Source of the DNA: Collinsella aerofaciens
Lineage (GTDB): Bacteria > Actinomycetota > Coriobacteriia > Coriobacteriales > Coriobacteriaceae
Length of the DNA: 64,000 nt
Assembly (NCBI RefSeq): GCF_028209885.1
Contig: NZ_JAQLEM010000011.1
Coordinates: 8,374-72,373 of the forward strand
Direction: 5' to 3'
Below, piece after piece: positions 9,177 to 19,156 of this stretch; position 1 is the stretch's first letter; every line of letters starts with the position of its first letter. The notes under the pieces are model-generated. The model saw nothing but the letters and a program-made list of their open reading frames with translations, ran no database searches and was not told the DNA's origin. Position numbers and translations under genes: made by a program.

Positions 9177-12100
9177 CTACGCGCGGCGCTTCATGGCCCA
9201 CGCCAGCAGCAGGGCTGCCACACCGGCAGCGAGTACGGCACCGGCCATGGCGTACGCGCTGTCGCCGGACTGAGGCAACGTCTTCTTGCTAGCCTTCTTC
9301 TTGGACTTAGACGTCGTAGTCGTGGTCGTAGTAGTCGTGGTAGTCTGGCCAGGAGCGGGCTTGGCTGCCTCGGCAACGGTGAAGGTCGTCTCGGCAGTGC
9401 CCGTGGCCGAAACCACGCTCAGCTTGTGCTCGCCCACGCCGAGCGTCTTCAGGAAGCTCGCCTTGAGCGTCACGATCGTAGAGCCCTCGGTGAGCACGTA
9501 GTTCTCGGCCGCGACCTCCTTATCGTCAACCAGCACCTTCTGGAAGAACTCGAGCGGCGCGTTCGAACGGAAGCTCAGGTCCTTCGCGGCGTCGACCACC
9601 ATCGTCTGACCCTTGCCGTCGGTGATCACGGGCTTCAGAATCGCGATCTCCTCGGTCTTGCCCTTCTCGTCGCAGACGGTGCACTCTTGATGCTTCTCGC
9701 CCTTGGCCTCAACGGTCGCCGGCTTGTCGACGACCCACTCAAAGGTGTGCCCGGCCTTGTCGATGATGTCGCCGCAGCGGCAGACATGCCAGTGATTCGT
9801 GACATCGTGCGCCCAACCCGTGCCGTCGGGCTCGTGCTTGAGCACGCCCTCGACCGTCACGTTCACGTCGTGCTCGACGCCCTTAAGCTCAAAGGTGCCG
9901 GTGTCGGAGAGCTCAACGGCCTTACCGTCAACCTTTACGGCGTAGTCCTTGCCCGCAAAGTACGCGCTGTCGATGCTCATGGTGAGCGTTGCGGCGCCGT
10001 GCCAGTCGAGCTCGGTTGCCGTCGCGGTGAGCGAGTAGCCCTCCTGGGTGGCCGGCAGTGCCACGACCAACTTGCGACCGGCGGCCACGGTGACCTCGGT
10101 GACAGGCGAGGCATCATGGTTGGCCTTGGCCTGGTAGCGCACCTCGTACACGCCGGCGGCGAGATCCTTGAGCTCGGTCACGTCCTTACCCACAGCCTGG
10201 TACTCGGCGGCATCCTTGGCGCGCCACTCCATCGTCGCGTCGACGCCCGTGATCTTGCCGTCACGCTTGCCGCTCACGGTCTCGGCCGTAGCCTGAATCA
10301 CCGGAGCGTCCTGAGCGGCGTTCTTGATGGAGAACCCACGCGTCAGGCCCTCGGTCGGCAGCACATAGTTGCCAGCGGCCTTGCCCGTCAGCGCTGTGAG
10401 GGTCGCCTGATACGAATCGCCAGCCTCGACCTGGGAGCCCACGACGGTCGCGCCAAGGTCATCCTTGCCGATGACGTTGCCGAGCGTTGCCTCGGGGCAG
10501 TGCTCCTTGCCGTCGTAGACAAACTCGCTGGTACCCCACGTCACGGTAAGCAGGCGCTGGTTGATGGTAAACACGCCATCGACGAACGTGATGTTGTAGT
10601 TGGAGTTGGCGCCCTTGGCCTGCGTCAGGTGCAGAGCATAGCCGCCATCACGCACGTTGTCGTTATCTTCGCGCTCGATCTCGAGGCCCTCAAGAGACTC
10701 GCTTTCAACAAGCTCGCCGGATGTGATCGCCCACGTAAACACGGGGTCAGCCTCGCCGTAAGTCTTAGAAGCGTCCTGGGCGGTGACCGTAATCGCGCGC
10801 GGCTTGACCTCGAGCGCAACCTCGCCCTCGGCGGTCGTACCGTCGATCGTCACCTTATAGGAAACAGTCAGTGTGCCGACGTCCTTGATCTTGGGGGCCT
10901 CGGGAGACCAGTTCTTGCCATCGGTGCTGTACTGGGCCGTCGCGCCCTCGGGCAGTCTCGTCGCATCAACCGTGTGATATGCACCGTCGTACTCGCCGGA
11001 GTAGCCAACGATGGCGGCAACCGGAATCTCGACTGCAGGCAACGCATGCCCACAGACCGTGCACTGCTGATGCTTGGAGCCAGCCTCGGTTGCCGTGGGC
11101 GCCTTGTCGATGACCCACTCAAAGGTGTGCGCACTCTCGTCGATCTTCTCACCGCAGGTGCACTCGTGCCAGTGCGTATTGTCGTCGGAGAGCCACTTAT
11201 CGTTCACGGCCTCGTGCTTGCGCACGCCCTCGACCGTGACGACGAGGTCGCTCTCGGCGTTCAGAACAGTGAACTCGCCACGCGCGTCGGGCGTCACAAC
11301 GACATTGTTGACCTTGACGGCGTAAGAGTCGTTGTCAGTAAAGTAGCCGCTCTCGATACTGACAGTGAGGGTGGTTGATCCGTGCCAGTCAAGCTCGTCC
11401 GGGTTCGCCGTGATCGTATAGCCGATCTGCTTGGTAGGCAGCGTCACGACAAACTTGCCGCCAGCGTTAACGGTAACCTCGGTGGCGGAGGAGGCATCGT
11501 GGTCACTATCGGCGCGGTAGCGCACCTCATACGTGCCGACGGCGCGGTCCGTAATCTCAGTCACGCCATCGGGCACGCCCTGATACTCGCCAGATCCCTT
11601 GGCTCGCCACTCCATCTTAGCGTCGACGCCCGTGATCTTACCGTCGGACTTGCCGCTCACAGTCTCGGCCGTGGCCTGGACCTTCGGCGCACCCTGGGGT
11701 GCCTTCTTGATGGAGAACTCACACGTCAGGCCTTCGGCGGGAAGCTTGTAGTTACCTGCGTCGTCGCCTGTCAGTTCGGTAATTTTCGCCGTGTAGGTGC
11801 CGGCTTTGACCTTGGCGCCTTCGACGTACGCGGAGATATTGTCATCGCCGACGACGTTGTGGAGCTTCGCCTGGGGGCAGTGCTCTTCGCCGTCGTAGGT
11901 GAACTCAGTAGTGGTGTCCCACGTTACGGCGAGCTCGCGCTTGCCGATCGTAAAGGTGCCATCCTTGAACGTAATCTTGTAGTTGGGGTTGGCGCCTTCG
12001 GACTGCGCTACCGTCACGGCGTAGCCGTCCTTGCGCACGGCCTCGCCGAGCTCGCGAGAGACGGTGATGCCCTGGAGGCTCTCGTCCTTGACAAGCTTGC

Positions 12101-15100
12101 CCTTGGTGACCTCCCAACCCAGCGCGGGATCAGAATCGCCGTACGTCTTGGAGGCGTCCAAAGCGGAAACCGTGATCGCGAGCGGAGTGACCTCGAGTGT
12201 CACCTGGCCCTCAACCGCCGCGCCATCAATCGTGACGCGATAGTCGACCGTCACACTGCCGACATCCTTGATGCTGGGCGCAACGCTCGTCCAGCCGCCG
12301 TCAGCAGCCTTGTATTCAACGACGGAACCTTCGGGCAGGGCCGAGGCATCGACAGAGTGGTCCTTGCCGTCATATTTGCCTGAGTAACCCTTAACAGCCA
12401 GGGCCGGAATCTCTACCGCGCCCGACTCGTGGCCGCACACGGAGCACTTCCCGTGCTTGGAGCCGGTCTCGGTAACCGTCGGCTGCTTGTCGATTGTCCA
12501 TTCATACGCATGTTCGGCGTACATCTTAATTGTGATGGTCTCTTTATTGCCGGCAGTGTCCGTAGCCACGATTACATGCTCAGTACCGGCATCGCCTTCA
12601 GCGGCCTTAACCGTGTACCTTCCGTCCTTGCCAGCCTTGAGCTCCTTGCCGCTATCGGTAACCGTCACCGTCTCGTCGCGATCATCGAACACGTCAAACG
12701 AAACGCTCTCACAGTAGGCCTTATCTACCCACAGGTCATAAATGGTGGGGGCGTAAGTGTCCACGTAGGTATAACGTTCTTCATCCCATTTGCCGCCGCA
12801 AACCCTGCAGACCTTTTGACGAACGCCATCGGCCTCGGGCGTGGCGGGCGTAACGATCTCGTATTTCCACCTGCAGGGCTGGCGCTCCTGAGTCTTATTG
12901 CAATACTTGCAGACCTTAACGTGGCTACCTTCGCCATTCGGCTTCCAAGCTGCATTGTCGGCAACAGCATGGGGTCCCGGCTCGATCTTGACCTCGGCAT
13001 CGGCAGACGCATTGTGGTTGCTATCCTCGGCAAAGCGGACGTAATACGTTCCCGATTTCGCAAGACCGGTCAGCTTATCGTCAGACGTTATCTTCTGGTA
13101 GTCCTTGCTCAACTCGTGGCGGTATTCCATTTTCTTGGTGACGCCCGAGATGGAACCGTCATTACTTCTGCACGTAGTCCAATTATTGCCCACGAGCCCA
13201 GCCGGCGCCTCCTGGTCGGCCTTGGTAATCTTCACGGTCGCCTTACCCGTAACGGTCAGGTAGTCAGATGCCGTCACGCGATAATTGGTCGTGTACTCGG
13301 CCGCATTGCGATAGGTCGGCTTATCCGTCGTCCAATCGCCACCGTCTTCGCGGTACTCGATTTTCATATCCGCCGGAACAGGGTCGTTCTTAACGTTGAC
13401 CGTAATGCCGTGTTTTTCGCCGTCATAGGCACCCTCAAAGCCGGTGACCTCGAGGTCAAAACGCGCAACGTCAACAATCTCCCATTTGAGCGTCAGAACA
13501 CTTGTGGTGCCGCCATCGGTCGTGAAGTTGCCCTTACCGATGACAATGCACTCGTATTGCCCTGGCTCGGTCTGCTTCAGTCCGGATTCACTTCGAGCGC
13601 TGAGCTCGTAATCCTTGCCCTCAACGAGATCGACCCACTCGCCGGCACCGTTCTTGAACTGTGCACTTTCAACGACAGGCTGATGCTCCTTGCCGTCATA
13701 GGCATACTTGCCCGCACCCTTACCGCCGTCTTTAAGAATGAACTTGTAGGATTGATTCTTGACCAAGTGACGCTGCGAAATCTCAAAAGACTTCTTGCCC
13801 TCGAGCGTCTGGCCAGAGGCAGTCTTAAAGCTCGTAACGACATAGTAGTAGCCGGCGTCCGTCGGGGCGCCCTTGAGCTTGGTGCCGTTTTTATATGCCT
13901 CGGCGTCCGCCTGAGACTTGCACTGATACCACGTGAATTCATCGCTGGCCGTTACGCCCATCTGCTCCAGATTCCACGCGCCGTCCTTATTCAAAGCAAT
14001 CTTGACCGGACAGCCGTCATAGACAAGCTCAGTGCTCTGAGAGCTCGTTGCCTTGGACATGGAGAGCTTGTACGTGGCCGTCAGGTACTTTTTGGGCTTG
14101 CCGTCCTCGCCCATACCATATTCACACTCGCCGTTGCGGAACGGGCCCACGCACGATGCACGAACGCCCAAACCGTCAGCTTCGACCTTCCACTTATGCT
14201 GATGAATGGTCTCGCGGAAGGTGAGGTCACCGTTAAGGTTCACGACCTCGTACTTGTCGGAGTTGTCGTCGTTCTCGGACGAGCCGTCAGGCACAACGCC
14301 TTCGATCTTGTTGGATTCGCAGGTGCCAAGGACACGCGACTTTACGCCATTACTGTCCGCGGTCTCCTCAATCGAGATCCAAACATTGTCTCCATAGCCT
14401 CCGCGTACGGAGAAGTCAGACGCGATGTTCAGCGCCGGAACGTTGGCATCGACACTCTTTTTCTTCGGGACATACAGGCTCTTGGCGGTTCCCGTAGCTT
14501 TATCAGCTTCAGTGTACTTGTCGCCATAATTAGTATCGCCGGCGTGACTGTTCTTCCAGTAGCTCGCGATTTCCGGCGATCCGTTGAGGGTAAGGGTTCC
14601 GGCGGCGTATACCACGCACGTATTGCCGCGTGCACCATAGCGTTCAATCGTGCCACCGTTTATGTTGCAGCGAGCGCTTCGTGCAACATTGAGGGCATCG
14701 ACTGTCAAGGTGCTGTCGGCCGAGCTCGAGCGCGTGCTGTGGAAGTTGTTCATCTCGCAGCTGTTGAGGTTGACCGTAGCGTTGGTGACACCCATCACGC
14801 CGGCGACAGCATAGGTATTAAGGATAGAGGAATTAGCAAAATAACGAGACGCTTCGACCGAGTTGTAACTCCTGTTCGTCTGCCTGACGCCCGCGTTCTC
14901 CCCATTGTGACCGCTGAAGCTGCAATTGTTGAACGTCGCCGTCAATTTTGCGACAGCGCTTCCGTCTTTAGGCATCTTGAAACTGCTGTTGCCATCGACG
15001 GAAACAGCACCATTGAAGTCTCCAGACGTATCGTAGAACTCGCAGTCGGTAAAAGTCGCCGTGAAGGGGTTGATGTTGCCGCCAGTCGTATTCCGGCCTT

Positions 15101-15821
15101 CGCGAAAGAAATGTACGGGAACGGCATACTCTTGAGCATTGCCCGCTACCGCACCAGACTTGCCAGCATAGTCCTTAATCATCAGCTTACTGAAATTTGC
15201 AGACAGATTGCCCTTGGTGTTGCCAAGCGAAATCGCAGGCACCTTTTGTTCCATACTGCTGCTGTACCAGAGGGTGAGGTCTTGCGAATCATCGCCAATC
15301 CCCAGGCTAACCGAGATGTCACCCGAAGCATTTTTGTAGCCACCGTCGTAATATCGGTCGGTCAAAAACCCGCTTACGGACTGACTCCCTCCGCGCTCAT
15401 CATGAAAGCTAATGATTGGATTATTGACACCGATGAACTCAATATTGCTGCCCTGCTTGATGTTGAACAGCCATCGATTTTGACCTACCGACGAGTTCGT
15501 ATAGCTGTTCACGTAGACCGTGCCATCGATGTAAATCCTTACAGGATTAATCCGAGTCGCATCCGGGGCGTCGATGGTATAGCCCGAAGTAGGCGTGACC
15601 TCACCCTTGGCGGTCTTAAGCACATAGCTACCCGGCTCAGTAATTTGAACGGGCTTGGTGCCGTCCTGCTTAAGCGACAGCACCTCGGCATTCACTCCGT
15701 CGGGCATGACCTGCGTCTCGGCACTTGCCACCGCTGGCGTTGCCACGAGCGCGCAGGCCACGGTGGCGATACCCAGTATGCGCGTCAACACAGTGCGCAT
15801 CCCCATCTTCTTCTCCCTCAT
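9177..15821 (-). CDS. Giant LPxTG-type cell-wall-anchored surface protein with MBG-like repeats
   Basis: A 2,214-residue secreted protein. Its N-terminus has a charged start (MREKKMGMR) and a hydrophobic signal ending AVASAETQ. The first 500 or so residues are rich in Asn/Ser/Gly turns, as in right-handed beta-helices (FNNCSFSGHN, NINGGTIERYG). Ig/MBG-like domains follow, with repeated DASKTYG.ADP and FVYDGKEHCPEA motifs and HxxC...CxxC segments (CTVCGH). Two tandem units of 460 residues are evident. The C-terminus has an 11-Thr run, a Lys/Ser linker, LPQSG, a hydrophobic helix and KRRA, which is a sortase signal (LPQSG instead of LPxTG). The start at 15821 has AAGGGGA; in-frame codons up to 16031 lack one. 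Likely an adhesin or glycan-binding protein; the ligand is unknown. The divergent AgrA/C-like pair may regulate it. Confidence 0.9.
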   Translation of the reverse strand: MREKKMGMRTVLTRILGIATVACALVATPAVASAETQVMPDGVNAEVLSLKQDGTKPVQITEPGSYVLKTAKGEVTPTSGYTIDAPDATRINPVRIYIDGTVYVNSYTNSSVGQNRWLFNIKQGSNIEFIGVNNPIISFHDERGGSQSVSGFLTDRYYDGGYKNASGDISVSLGIGDDSQDLTLWYSSSMEQKVPAISLGNTKGNLSANFSKLMIKDYAGKSGAVAGNAQEYAVPVHFFREGRNTTGGNINPFTATFTDCEFYDTSGDFNGAVSVDGNSSFKMPKDGSAVAKLTATFNNCSFSGHNGENAGVRQTNRSYNSVEASRYFANSSILNTYAVAGVMGVTNATVNLNSCEMNNFHSTRSSSADSTLTVDALNVARSARCNINGGTIERYGARGNTCVVYAAGTLTLNGSPEIASYWKNSHAGDTNYGDKYTEADKATGTAKSLYVPKKKSVDANVPALNIASDFSVRGGYGDNVWISIEETADSNGVKSRVLGTCESNKIEGVVPDGSSENDDNSDKYEVVNLNGDLTFRETIHQHKWKVEADGLGVRASCVGPFRNGECEYGMGEDGKPKKYLTATYKLSMSKATSSQSTELVYDGCPVKIALNKDGAWNLEQMGVTASDEFTWYQCKSQADAEAYKNGTKLKGAPTDAGYYYVVTSFKTASGQTLEGKKSFEISQRHLVKNQSYKFILKDGGKGAGKYAYDGKEHQPVVESAQFKNGAGEWVDLVEGKDYELSARSESGLKQTEPGQYECIVIGKGNFTTDGGTTSVLTLKWEIVDVARFDLEVTGFEGAYDGEKHGITVNVKNDPVPADMKIEYREDGGDWTTDKPTYRNAAEYTTNYRVTASDYLTVTGKATVKITKADQEAPAGLVGNNWTTCRSNDGSISGVTKKMEYRHELSKDYQKITSDDKLTGLAKSGTYYVRFAEDSNHNASADAEVKIEPGPHAVADNAAWKPNGEGSHVKVCKYCNKTQERQPCRWKYEIVTPATPEADGVRQKVCRVCGGKWDEERYTYVDTYAPTIYDLWVDKAYCESVSFDVFDDRDETVTVTDSGKELKAGKDGRYTVKAAEGDAGTEHVIVATDTAGNKETITIKMYAEHAYEWTIDKQPTVTETGSKHGKCSVCGHESGAVEIPALAVKGYSGKYDGKDHSVDASALPEGSVVEYKAADGGWTSVAPSIKDVGSVTVDYRVTIDGAAVEGQVTLEVTPLAITVSALDASKTYGDSDPALGWEVTKGKLVKDESLQGITVSRELGEAVRKDGYAVTVAQSEGANPNYKITFKDGTFTIGKRELAVTWDTTTEFTYDGEEHCPQAKLHNVVGDDNISAYVEGAKVKAGTYTAKITELTGDDAGNYKLPAEGLTCEFSIKKAPQGAPKVQATAETVSGKSDGKITGVDAKMEWRAKGSGEYQGVPDGVTEITDRAVGTYEVRYRADSDHDASSATEVTVNAGGKFVVTLPTKQIGYTITANPDELDWHGSTTLTVSIESGYFTDNDSYAVKVNNVVVTPDARGEFTVLNAESDLVVTVEGVRKHEAVNDKWLSDDNTHWHECTCGEKIDESAHTFEWVIDKAPTATEAGSKHQQCTVCGHALPAVEIPVAAIVGYSGEYDGAYHTVDATRLPEGATAQYSTDGKNWSPEAPKIKDVGTLTVSYKVTIDGTTAEGEVALEVKPRAITVTAQDASKTYGEADPVFTWAITSGELVESESLEGLEIEREDNDNVRDGGYALHLTQAKGANSNYNITFVDGVFTINQRLLTVTWGTSEFVYDGKEHCPEATLGNVIGKDDLGATVVGSQVEAGDSYQATLTALTGKAAGNYVLPTEGLTRGFSIKNAAQDAPVIQATAETVSGKRDGKITGVDATMEWRAKDAAEYQAVGKDVTELKDLAAGVYEVRYQAKANHDASPVTEVTVAAGRKLVVALPATQEGYSLTATATELDWHGAATLTMSIDSAYFAGKDYAVKVDGKAVELSDTGTFELKGVEHDVNVTVEGVLKHEPDGTGWAHDVTNHWHVCRCGDIIDKAGHTFEWVVDKPATVEAKGEKHQECTVCDEKGKTEEIAILKPVITDGKGQTMVVDAAKDLSFRSNAPLEFFQKVLVDDKEVAAENYVLTEGSTIVTLKASFLKTLGVGEHKLSVVSATGTAETTFTVAEAAKPAPGQTTTTTTTTTTTSKSKKKASKKTLPQSGDSAYAMAGAVLAAGVAALLLAWAMKRRA
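9751..12510 (-). repeat. Two 1,380-bp tandem repeats inside the surface-protein gene
   Basis: The HxFEW / CxVCGH motif region occurs at about 12,505, 11,125 and 9,745, exactly 1,380 bp apart each time. The MBG-like KTYG segments recur with almost the same offset (12,138 and 10,755). The codon-level divergence is large, so the duplication is old and maintained as protein domains rather than as recent DNA copies. Confidence 0.85.
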
Positions 15822-15870
15822 CACAGTTCCCCTTACCCCTATGCTTTCGCGATGTTCGTTATCACTTGGC

Positions 15871-15907
15871 GCCGGCGGTCGGCCTGATTCCCCGTCCGAC
15901 CGCCGGC
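15871..15907 (-). promoter_or_regulatory. Hairpin in the 5' region of the surface-protein gene
   Basis: GCCGGCGGTCGG (15871-15882) pairs exactly with 15896-15907 around a 13-nt loop. It lies 50-86 nt upstream of the surface-protein start. Further out, CGTCA-AAAC-TGACG (15945-15958) is a small palindrome in the divergent promoter region and a possible operator. No confident promoter was recognised. Confidence 0.45.
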
Positions 15908-16063
15908 ATCGATTGACATGTGTATCCATGGAGTATTGTGCGGTCGTCAAAACTGACGCCCTGCCGCTTGGCGCGAGTTGCACGCCTTGGGGCGCAAATG
16001 GGACACGCCTCCGCGGGCGGCGCGCACCCAATGTGGCAAAATCGAACTACTAAGGGGGCTCGA

Positions 16064-16786
16064 ATGCTCAAGATTATCGCCTGCGACGACGACGTCGCTT
16101 TTCTAGATAGACTGCACCGGATGATCGACCGCTGGTCGACCGAGACGAGCACGGCAGTCGACGTTGCGCTCGTCACGCGCGGCGAGGACCTGCTGGCCCG
16201 CCATGCCGCATCGCGTGCCGACATCATTCTGCTCGACATGATCATGCCGCTCGTCAACGGCATGGACACCGCGCGGGAGCTGCGCCAATCTGACACCGCC
16301 GTGCGACTGGTGTTCCTCACCTCATCGCCCGAGTTCGCGCTGGAGTCCTATGAGGTCCGTGCCTTCGACTACCTGCTCAAGCCCGTAACGTACGAACGCC
16401 TGGCGCAACTGCTCGACGAGCTTTCGAGCATGCGACCCGCCGTGACCGATGAGCTCGTAACCAAAACGTCCTTTGGCTACCACGCCCTGCGCCTGTCTGA
16501 TATCGAATATGCCGAGGCCCGCAACAAGCACGTGGTATTCCACCTGCGCGACGGGCGCGACATCGAGGCGCTCGAGCCGTTCCGCAACATCGAGGACCAG
16601 CTGGCCAAAAACGCAAGCTTCTTTAAATGTCACCGTAGCTACCAGGTCAACCTGCGCAATATCGACCACTTCAACCGCACGGATATCGTCATGCGCTCGG
16701 GCGCTTGCATCCCGCTGGCGCGCAGCTGCAAGCAGGGTTTCCAGGATGCTTACTTTGCGGCACGGTTCGAGGGCGGGAGGCGCTAA
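16064..16786 (+). CDS. LytTR-family response regulator (AgrA/LytR-like)
   Basis: A 240-residue transcription factor. The receiver domain (1-120) has the acidic cluster DDD at 8-10, phospho-acceptor Asp58 in IILLDMIMP and the LKPV lysine. The LytTR DNA-binding domain (about 135-235) includes FFKCHRSYQVNLRNIDHF, which is diagnostic. The start at 16064 is chosen for AAGGGGG and MLKIIACDDD; upstream in-frame codons are not receiver-like. The stop overlaps the next ATG (TAATG), so it is co-translated with its kinase. It may control the divergent surface-protein gene; that link is only positional. Confidence 0.95.
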   Translation: MLKIIACDDDVAFLDRLHRMIDRWSTETSTAVDVALVTRGEDLLARHAASRADIILLDMIMPLVNGMDTARELRQSDTAVRLVFLTSSPEFALESYEVRAFDYLLKPVTYERLAQLLDELSSMRPAVTDELVTKTSFGYHALRLSDIEYAEARNKHVVFHLRDGRDIEALEPFRNIEDQLAKNASFFKCHRSYQVNLRNIDHFNRTDIVMRSGACIPLARSCKQGFQDAYFAARFEGGRR

Positions 16787-18063
16787 TGCTCCCCACGGCC
16801 GAGATGGTACTTTGGGCAATTCACCACGCAACAACCCTGCTTTTTGGCGTTTTTGCCTCGGCGGCGCTCTGCGGTATCGAGATCAACCGGCCTCATGCGC
16901 TTGAGCTGGTGATGGTCGGCGCCGTAACCGGATGCGCATTCGGCCTCGCCAATGCCGTCGGCGGCGAGCTTTTCGCCCGTCAGGTATATCCACTCGTCGT
17001 GCATCTGCCGCTCGTCATCTATCTGTGCGCGCGTTATCGCCTGAGCCCGCTGCTCGTTATGCTGGGCGTCACCAGTGCTTATCTGAGCTGCCAGTTCAGC
17101 AACTGGATGGGCATCGCCGCGCTCGCCGCCACCGACTCGCAAATCGCGTACTACGTGGCACGCATTATCACCACGGCCGTCGTCTTTGCGATCCTGCTGC
17201 ATTGGGCAAGCGACATCGGTCCGCGCCTGGCGGTCAAAACCCCCACCGAGCTCGAGATTCTGCTCATCCTGCCGCTCGTCTATTACATCTTTGACTACGC
17301 CACCAACGTCTATACCACGCTCTTCCACTCGGGCTCCGTGGTGACGGTTGAGTTTTTGGCGTTTGCGCTTTGCGCGTTCTACCTTATGTTTCTTGCTGTG
17401 TATCTGCGCGAATACGAGGCGAAGGAAATCGCCGAGCGCGAGCGCTGGATGCTCGCAACCCGCGACAGCGCAGCCATCAAGGAACTCGAAGCTTGGCGCC
17501 AATCTGGACGCGAGCTTTCGGTCCTCCGCCATGACATGCGGCACTTCCTGCGCGGCCTTGCGGCTTTGATCGAGGAGGGCCACATCGACGAGGCGCTCGA
17601 ACACATCGACGAACTCTGTGAGACGAACGACCGCACCGCCGTGCGCCGCTACTGCGCCAACGACACGGTCAATATCGTGCTTTCGTCATTTAGCTCCGAT
17701 ATCAACCGAAACGGCATCACCGCCGATTTGCGCGCCGCCGTACCCGAGAGCGTCCATGTAGCCGACGTCGATCTGTTTAGCGTGCTCTCAAACGCCCTGG
17801 ACAACGCCATCGTCGCCGCGAGCGCCGCTCCCCAGGGCAAGCGATTTGTCGATCTGGACCTGCGTTGCGAGGACGGGCAACTGCTCCTTTTGGTCTCCAA
17901 CACGTTTGGGCGCCCGCCGCGCATGGTCGACGGCATGCCCGTAGCCGGGCACACCGGACACGGCTTTGGAACCAAGAGCATTAAGCTTGCCGTCGAGCGC
18001 ATGGACGGCAACTGCCAGTTTCGCATTCACGGCGACCGATTTGAGCTGCGCGCCGTGATGTAG
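16786..18063 (+). CDS. AgrC-like sensor histidine kinase
   Basis: A 425-residue membrane kinase partner of the preceding LytTR regulator. About six hydrophobic segments occupy residues 5-215. The phospho-acceptor helix follows with the RHDMRHF motif of the AgrC/FsrC class. The GHKL ATPase domain has the N box LSNALDNAIVAA and G box GHGFGTKSIKLAVE. Such kinases usually sense peptides. No agrB/agrD-like peptide genes are seen next to it, so the signal may be made elsewhere or be non-peptide. Confidence 0.93.
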   Translation: MLPTAEMVLWAIHHATTLLFGVFASAALCGIEINRPHALELVMVGAVTGCAFGLANAVGGELFARQVYPLVVHLPLVIYLCARYRLSPLLVMLGVTSAYLSCQFSNWMGIAALAATDSQIAYYVARIITTAVVFAILLHWASDIGPRLAVKTPTELEILLILPLVYYIFDYATNVYTTLFHSGSVVTVEFLAFALCAFYLMFLAVYLREYEAKEIAERERWMLATRDSAAIKELEAWRQSGRELSVLRHDMRHFLRGLAALIEEGHIDEALEHIDELCETNDRTAVRRYCANDTVNIVLSSFSSDINRNGITADLRAAVPESVHVADVDLFSVLSNALDNAIVAASAAPQGKRFVDLDLRCEDGQLLLLVSNTFGRPPRMVDGMPVAGHTGHGFGTKSIKLAVERMDGNCQFRIHGDRFELRAVM

Positions 18064-18123
18064 GGGCGCGACAAGCCGGCGCCGCGCTCGACCCGTCAGG
18101 ACCGCCTTACCGGCTCCGGTCCA

Positions 18124-18699
18124 CTACAGCGGCGCGGCTGCCGGGGTCAGCTGCTTGATGTATGCCCACATGCGCTGCTTGGCGGCTTTGTCAGTGAGCG
18201 CCGCCTCAAAACCGTCGAGCGCGAGCACGCGACGACCCTGCACATGGGCGACCAAGCCGGGCTTGAGCATGGCGGTATCGAAGTCGTCGATTGCCACGAG
18301 CATGTCGGCATAGGTCTCGCGCATGGTATCGGCCGCGCGATCGTCCAGCAGCAGAACTGCCTCGGGGTCCAAAGCCTCGAGTGCCTCGCGGAACAGCTCG
18401 CACGGCAGGCCCTCGCCTGTCGCAACCGCTCCGTCGCCCGCCCCGGCGACGCTCGCCAGCACGCAAAAATCCTCGGGCGCGTAGCCGATGGCACCGAGCG
18501 CCTTGCGCAGCGCGGCACCGTCTGGACCGGCAGCCAGCTCGCCGCCCGCACGTTCGGCATCGTCTAAATCACCTTTTACCAGTACAATCGGCGAGCACGC
18601 GTTGCCCGCGATACGCACGCCGCGACCCGCGAGCGATGCGAGCTCCTGCTCGGTCGCCTGGGCGATAGCTTCTTTTTTCTGGCTTTGTGACGTGGGCAT
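18124..18699 (-). CDS. Hypothetical protein, conserved-looking, function unknown
   Basis: About 191 residues, soluble, acidic. I do not recognise the family with confidence. The N-terminus is a charged helix (QKKEAIAQATEQELASLAG), followed by an alpha/beta pattern (GNACSPIVLVKGDLDDAER, PEAVLLLDDRAADTM, VLALDGFEAAL) that suggests a Rossmann-like or hydrolase fold; a distant uracil-DNA-glycosylase-like or SGNH-like fold is conceivable but unsupported. The start at 18699 follows TGGAGAG; an in-frame start at 18729 is possible. It is divergent from trxA. Confidence 0.7.
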   Translation of the reverse strand: MPTSQSQKKEAIAQATEQELASLAGRGVRIAGNACSPIVLVKGDLDDAERAGGELAAGPDGAALRKALGAIGYAPEDFCVLASVAGAGDGAVATGEGLPCELFREALEALDPEAVLLLDDRAADTMRETYADMLVAIDDFDTAMLKPGLVAHVQGRRVLALDGFEAALTDKAAKQRMWAYIKQLTPAAAPL

Positions 18700-18835
18700 G
18701 CGCTCTCCAATCGTTTGCGTGCCCACCATTATATAAAAGAGCCGCCCGCGAGTGGTTGCATTGCGGGCCGTTGGGTATAAGCACGGTCGTACTGAGTTTT
18801 ACGCGGCCGAGCCGCGTCGCACTATGGAGGTCACC

Positions 18836-19156
18836 ATGGCTGACATTAAGCAGATTACCCCCGAGAACTTCGATTCCGTCGTTAACAGCAGCCTTCCCGT
18901 GCTGGTTGATTTTTGGGCACCGTGGTGCGGTCCCTGTCGTTCGCTCTCGCCCATCGTTGACGAAGTGGCCGACGAGCTGGCCGGCAAACTTGCCGTCGCC
19001 AAATGCAACGTCGACGACAATCAGGACCTGGCCATGAAGTTTGGCGTTATGAGCATCCCCACGCTGGTTGTCTTTAAGAACGGCGAGGAAATCGACCGCT
19101 CCGTTGGCGCGCTGCCCAAGGCCAGGCTGCAGGCGCTGCTTGAGAAGCACCTGTAA
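18836..19156 (+). CDS. trxA: Thioredoxin
   Basis: A 106-residue thiol-disulfide oxidoreductase. The active site WAPWCGPC has Cys31 and Cys34; the cis-Pro is in MSIPTLVVFKNG. Length and motif order are those of classical thioredoxin 1. The start at 18836 follows GGAGG; the longer in-frame reading from 18752 adds a non-homologous leader. It is followed by a good terminator and appears monocistronic. Confidence 0.98.
   Translation: MADIKQITPENFDSVVNSSLPVLVDFWAPWCGPCRSLSPIVDEVADELAGKLAVAKCNVDDNQDLAMKFGVMSIPTLVVFKNGEEIDRSVGALPKARLQALLEKHL

Noticed and set aside
8902..9201. A 99-codon minus ORF inside the long inverted repeat
   Set aside because: It runs through both arms and the terminator region, lacks a ribosome site and has no domain.
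12429..15887. A 1,152-codon open frame on the plus strand opposite the surface-protein gene
   Set aside because: The minus-strand frame has signal peptide, domains and sortase motif; the plus frame has no ribosome site or recognisable domain and follows from GC-rich third codon positions.
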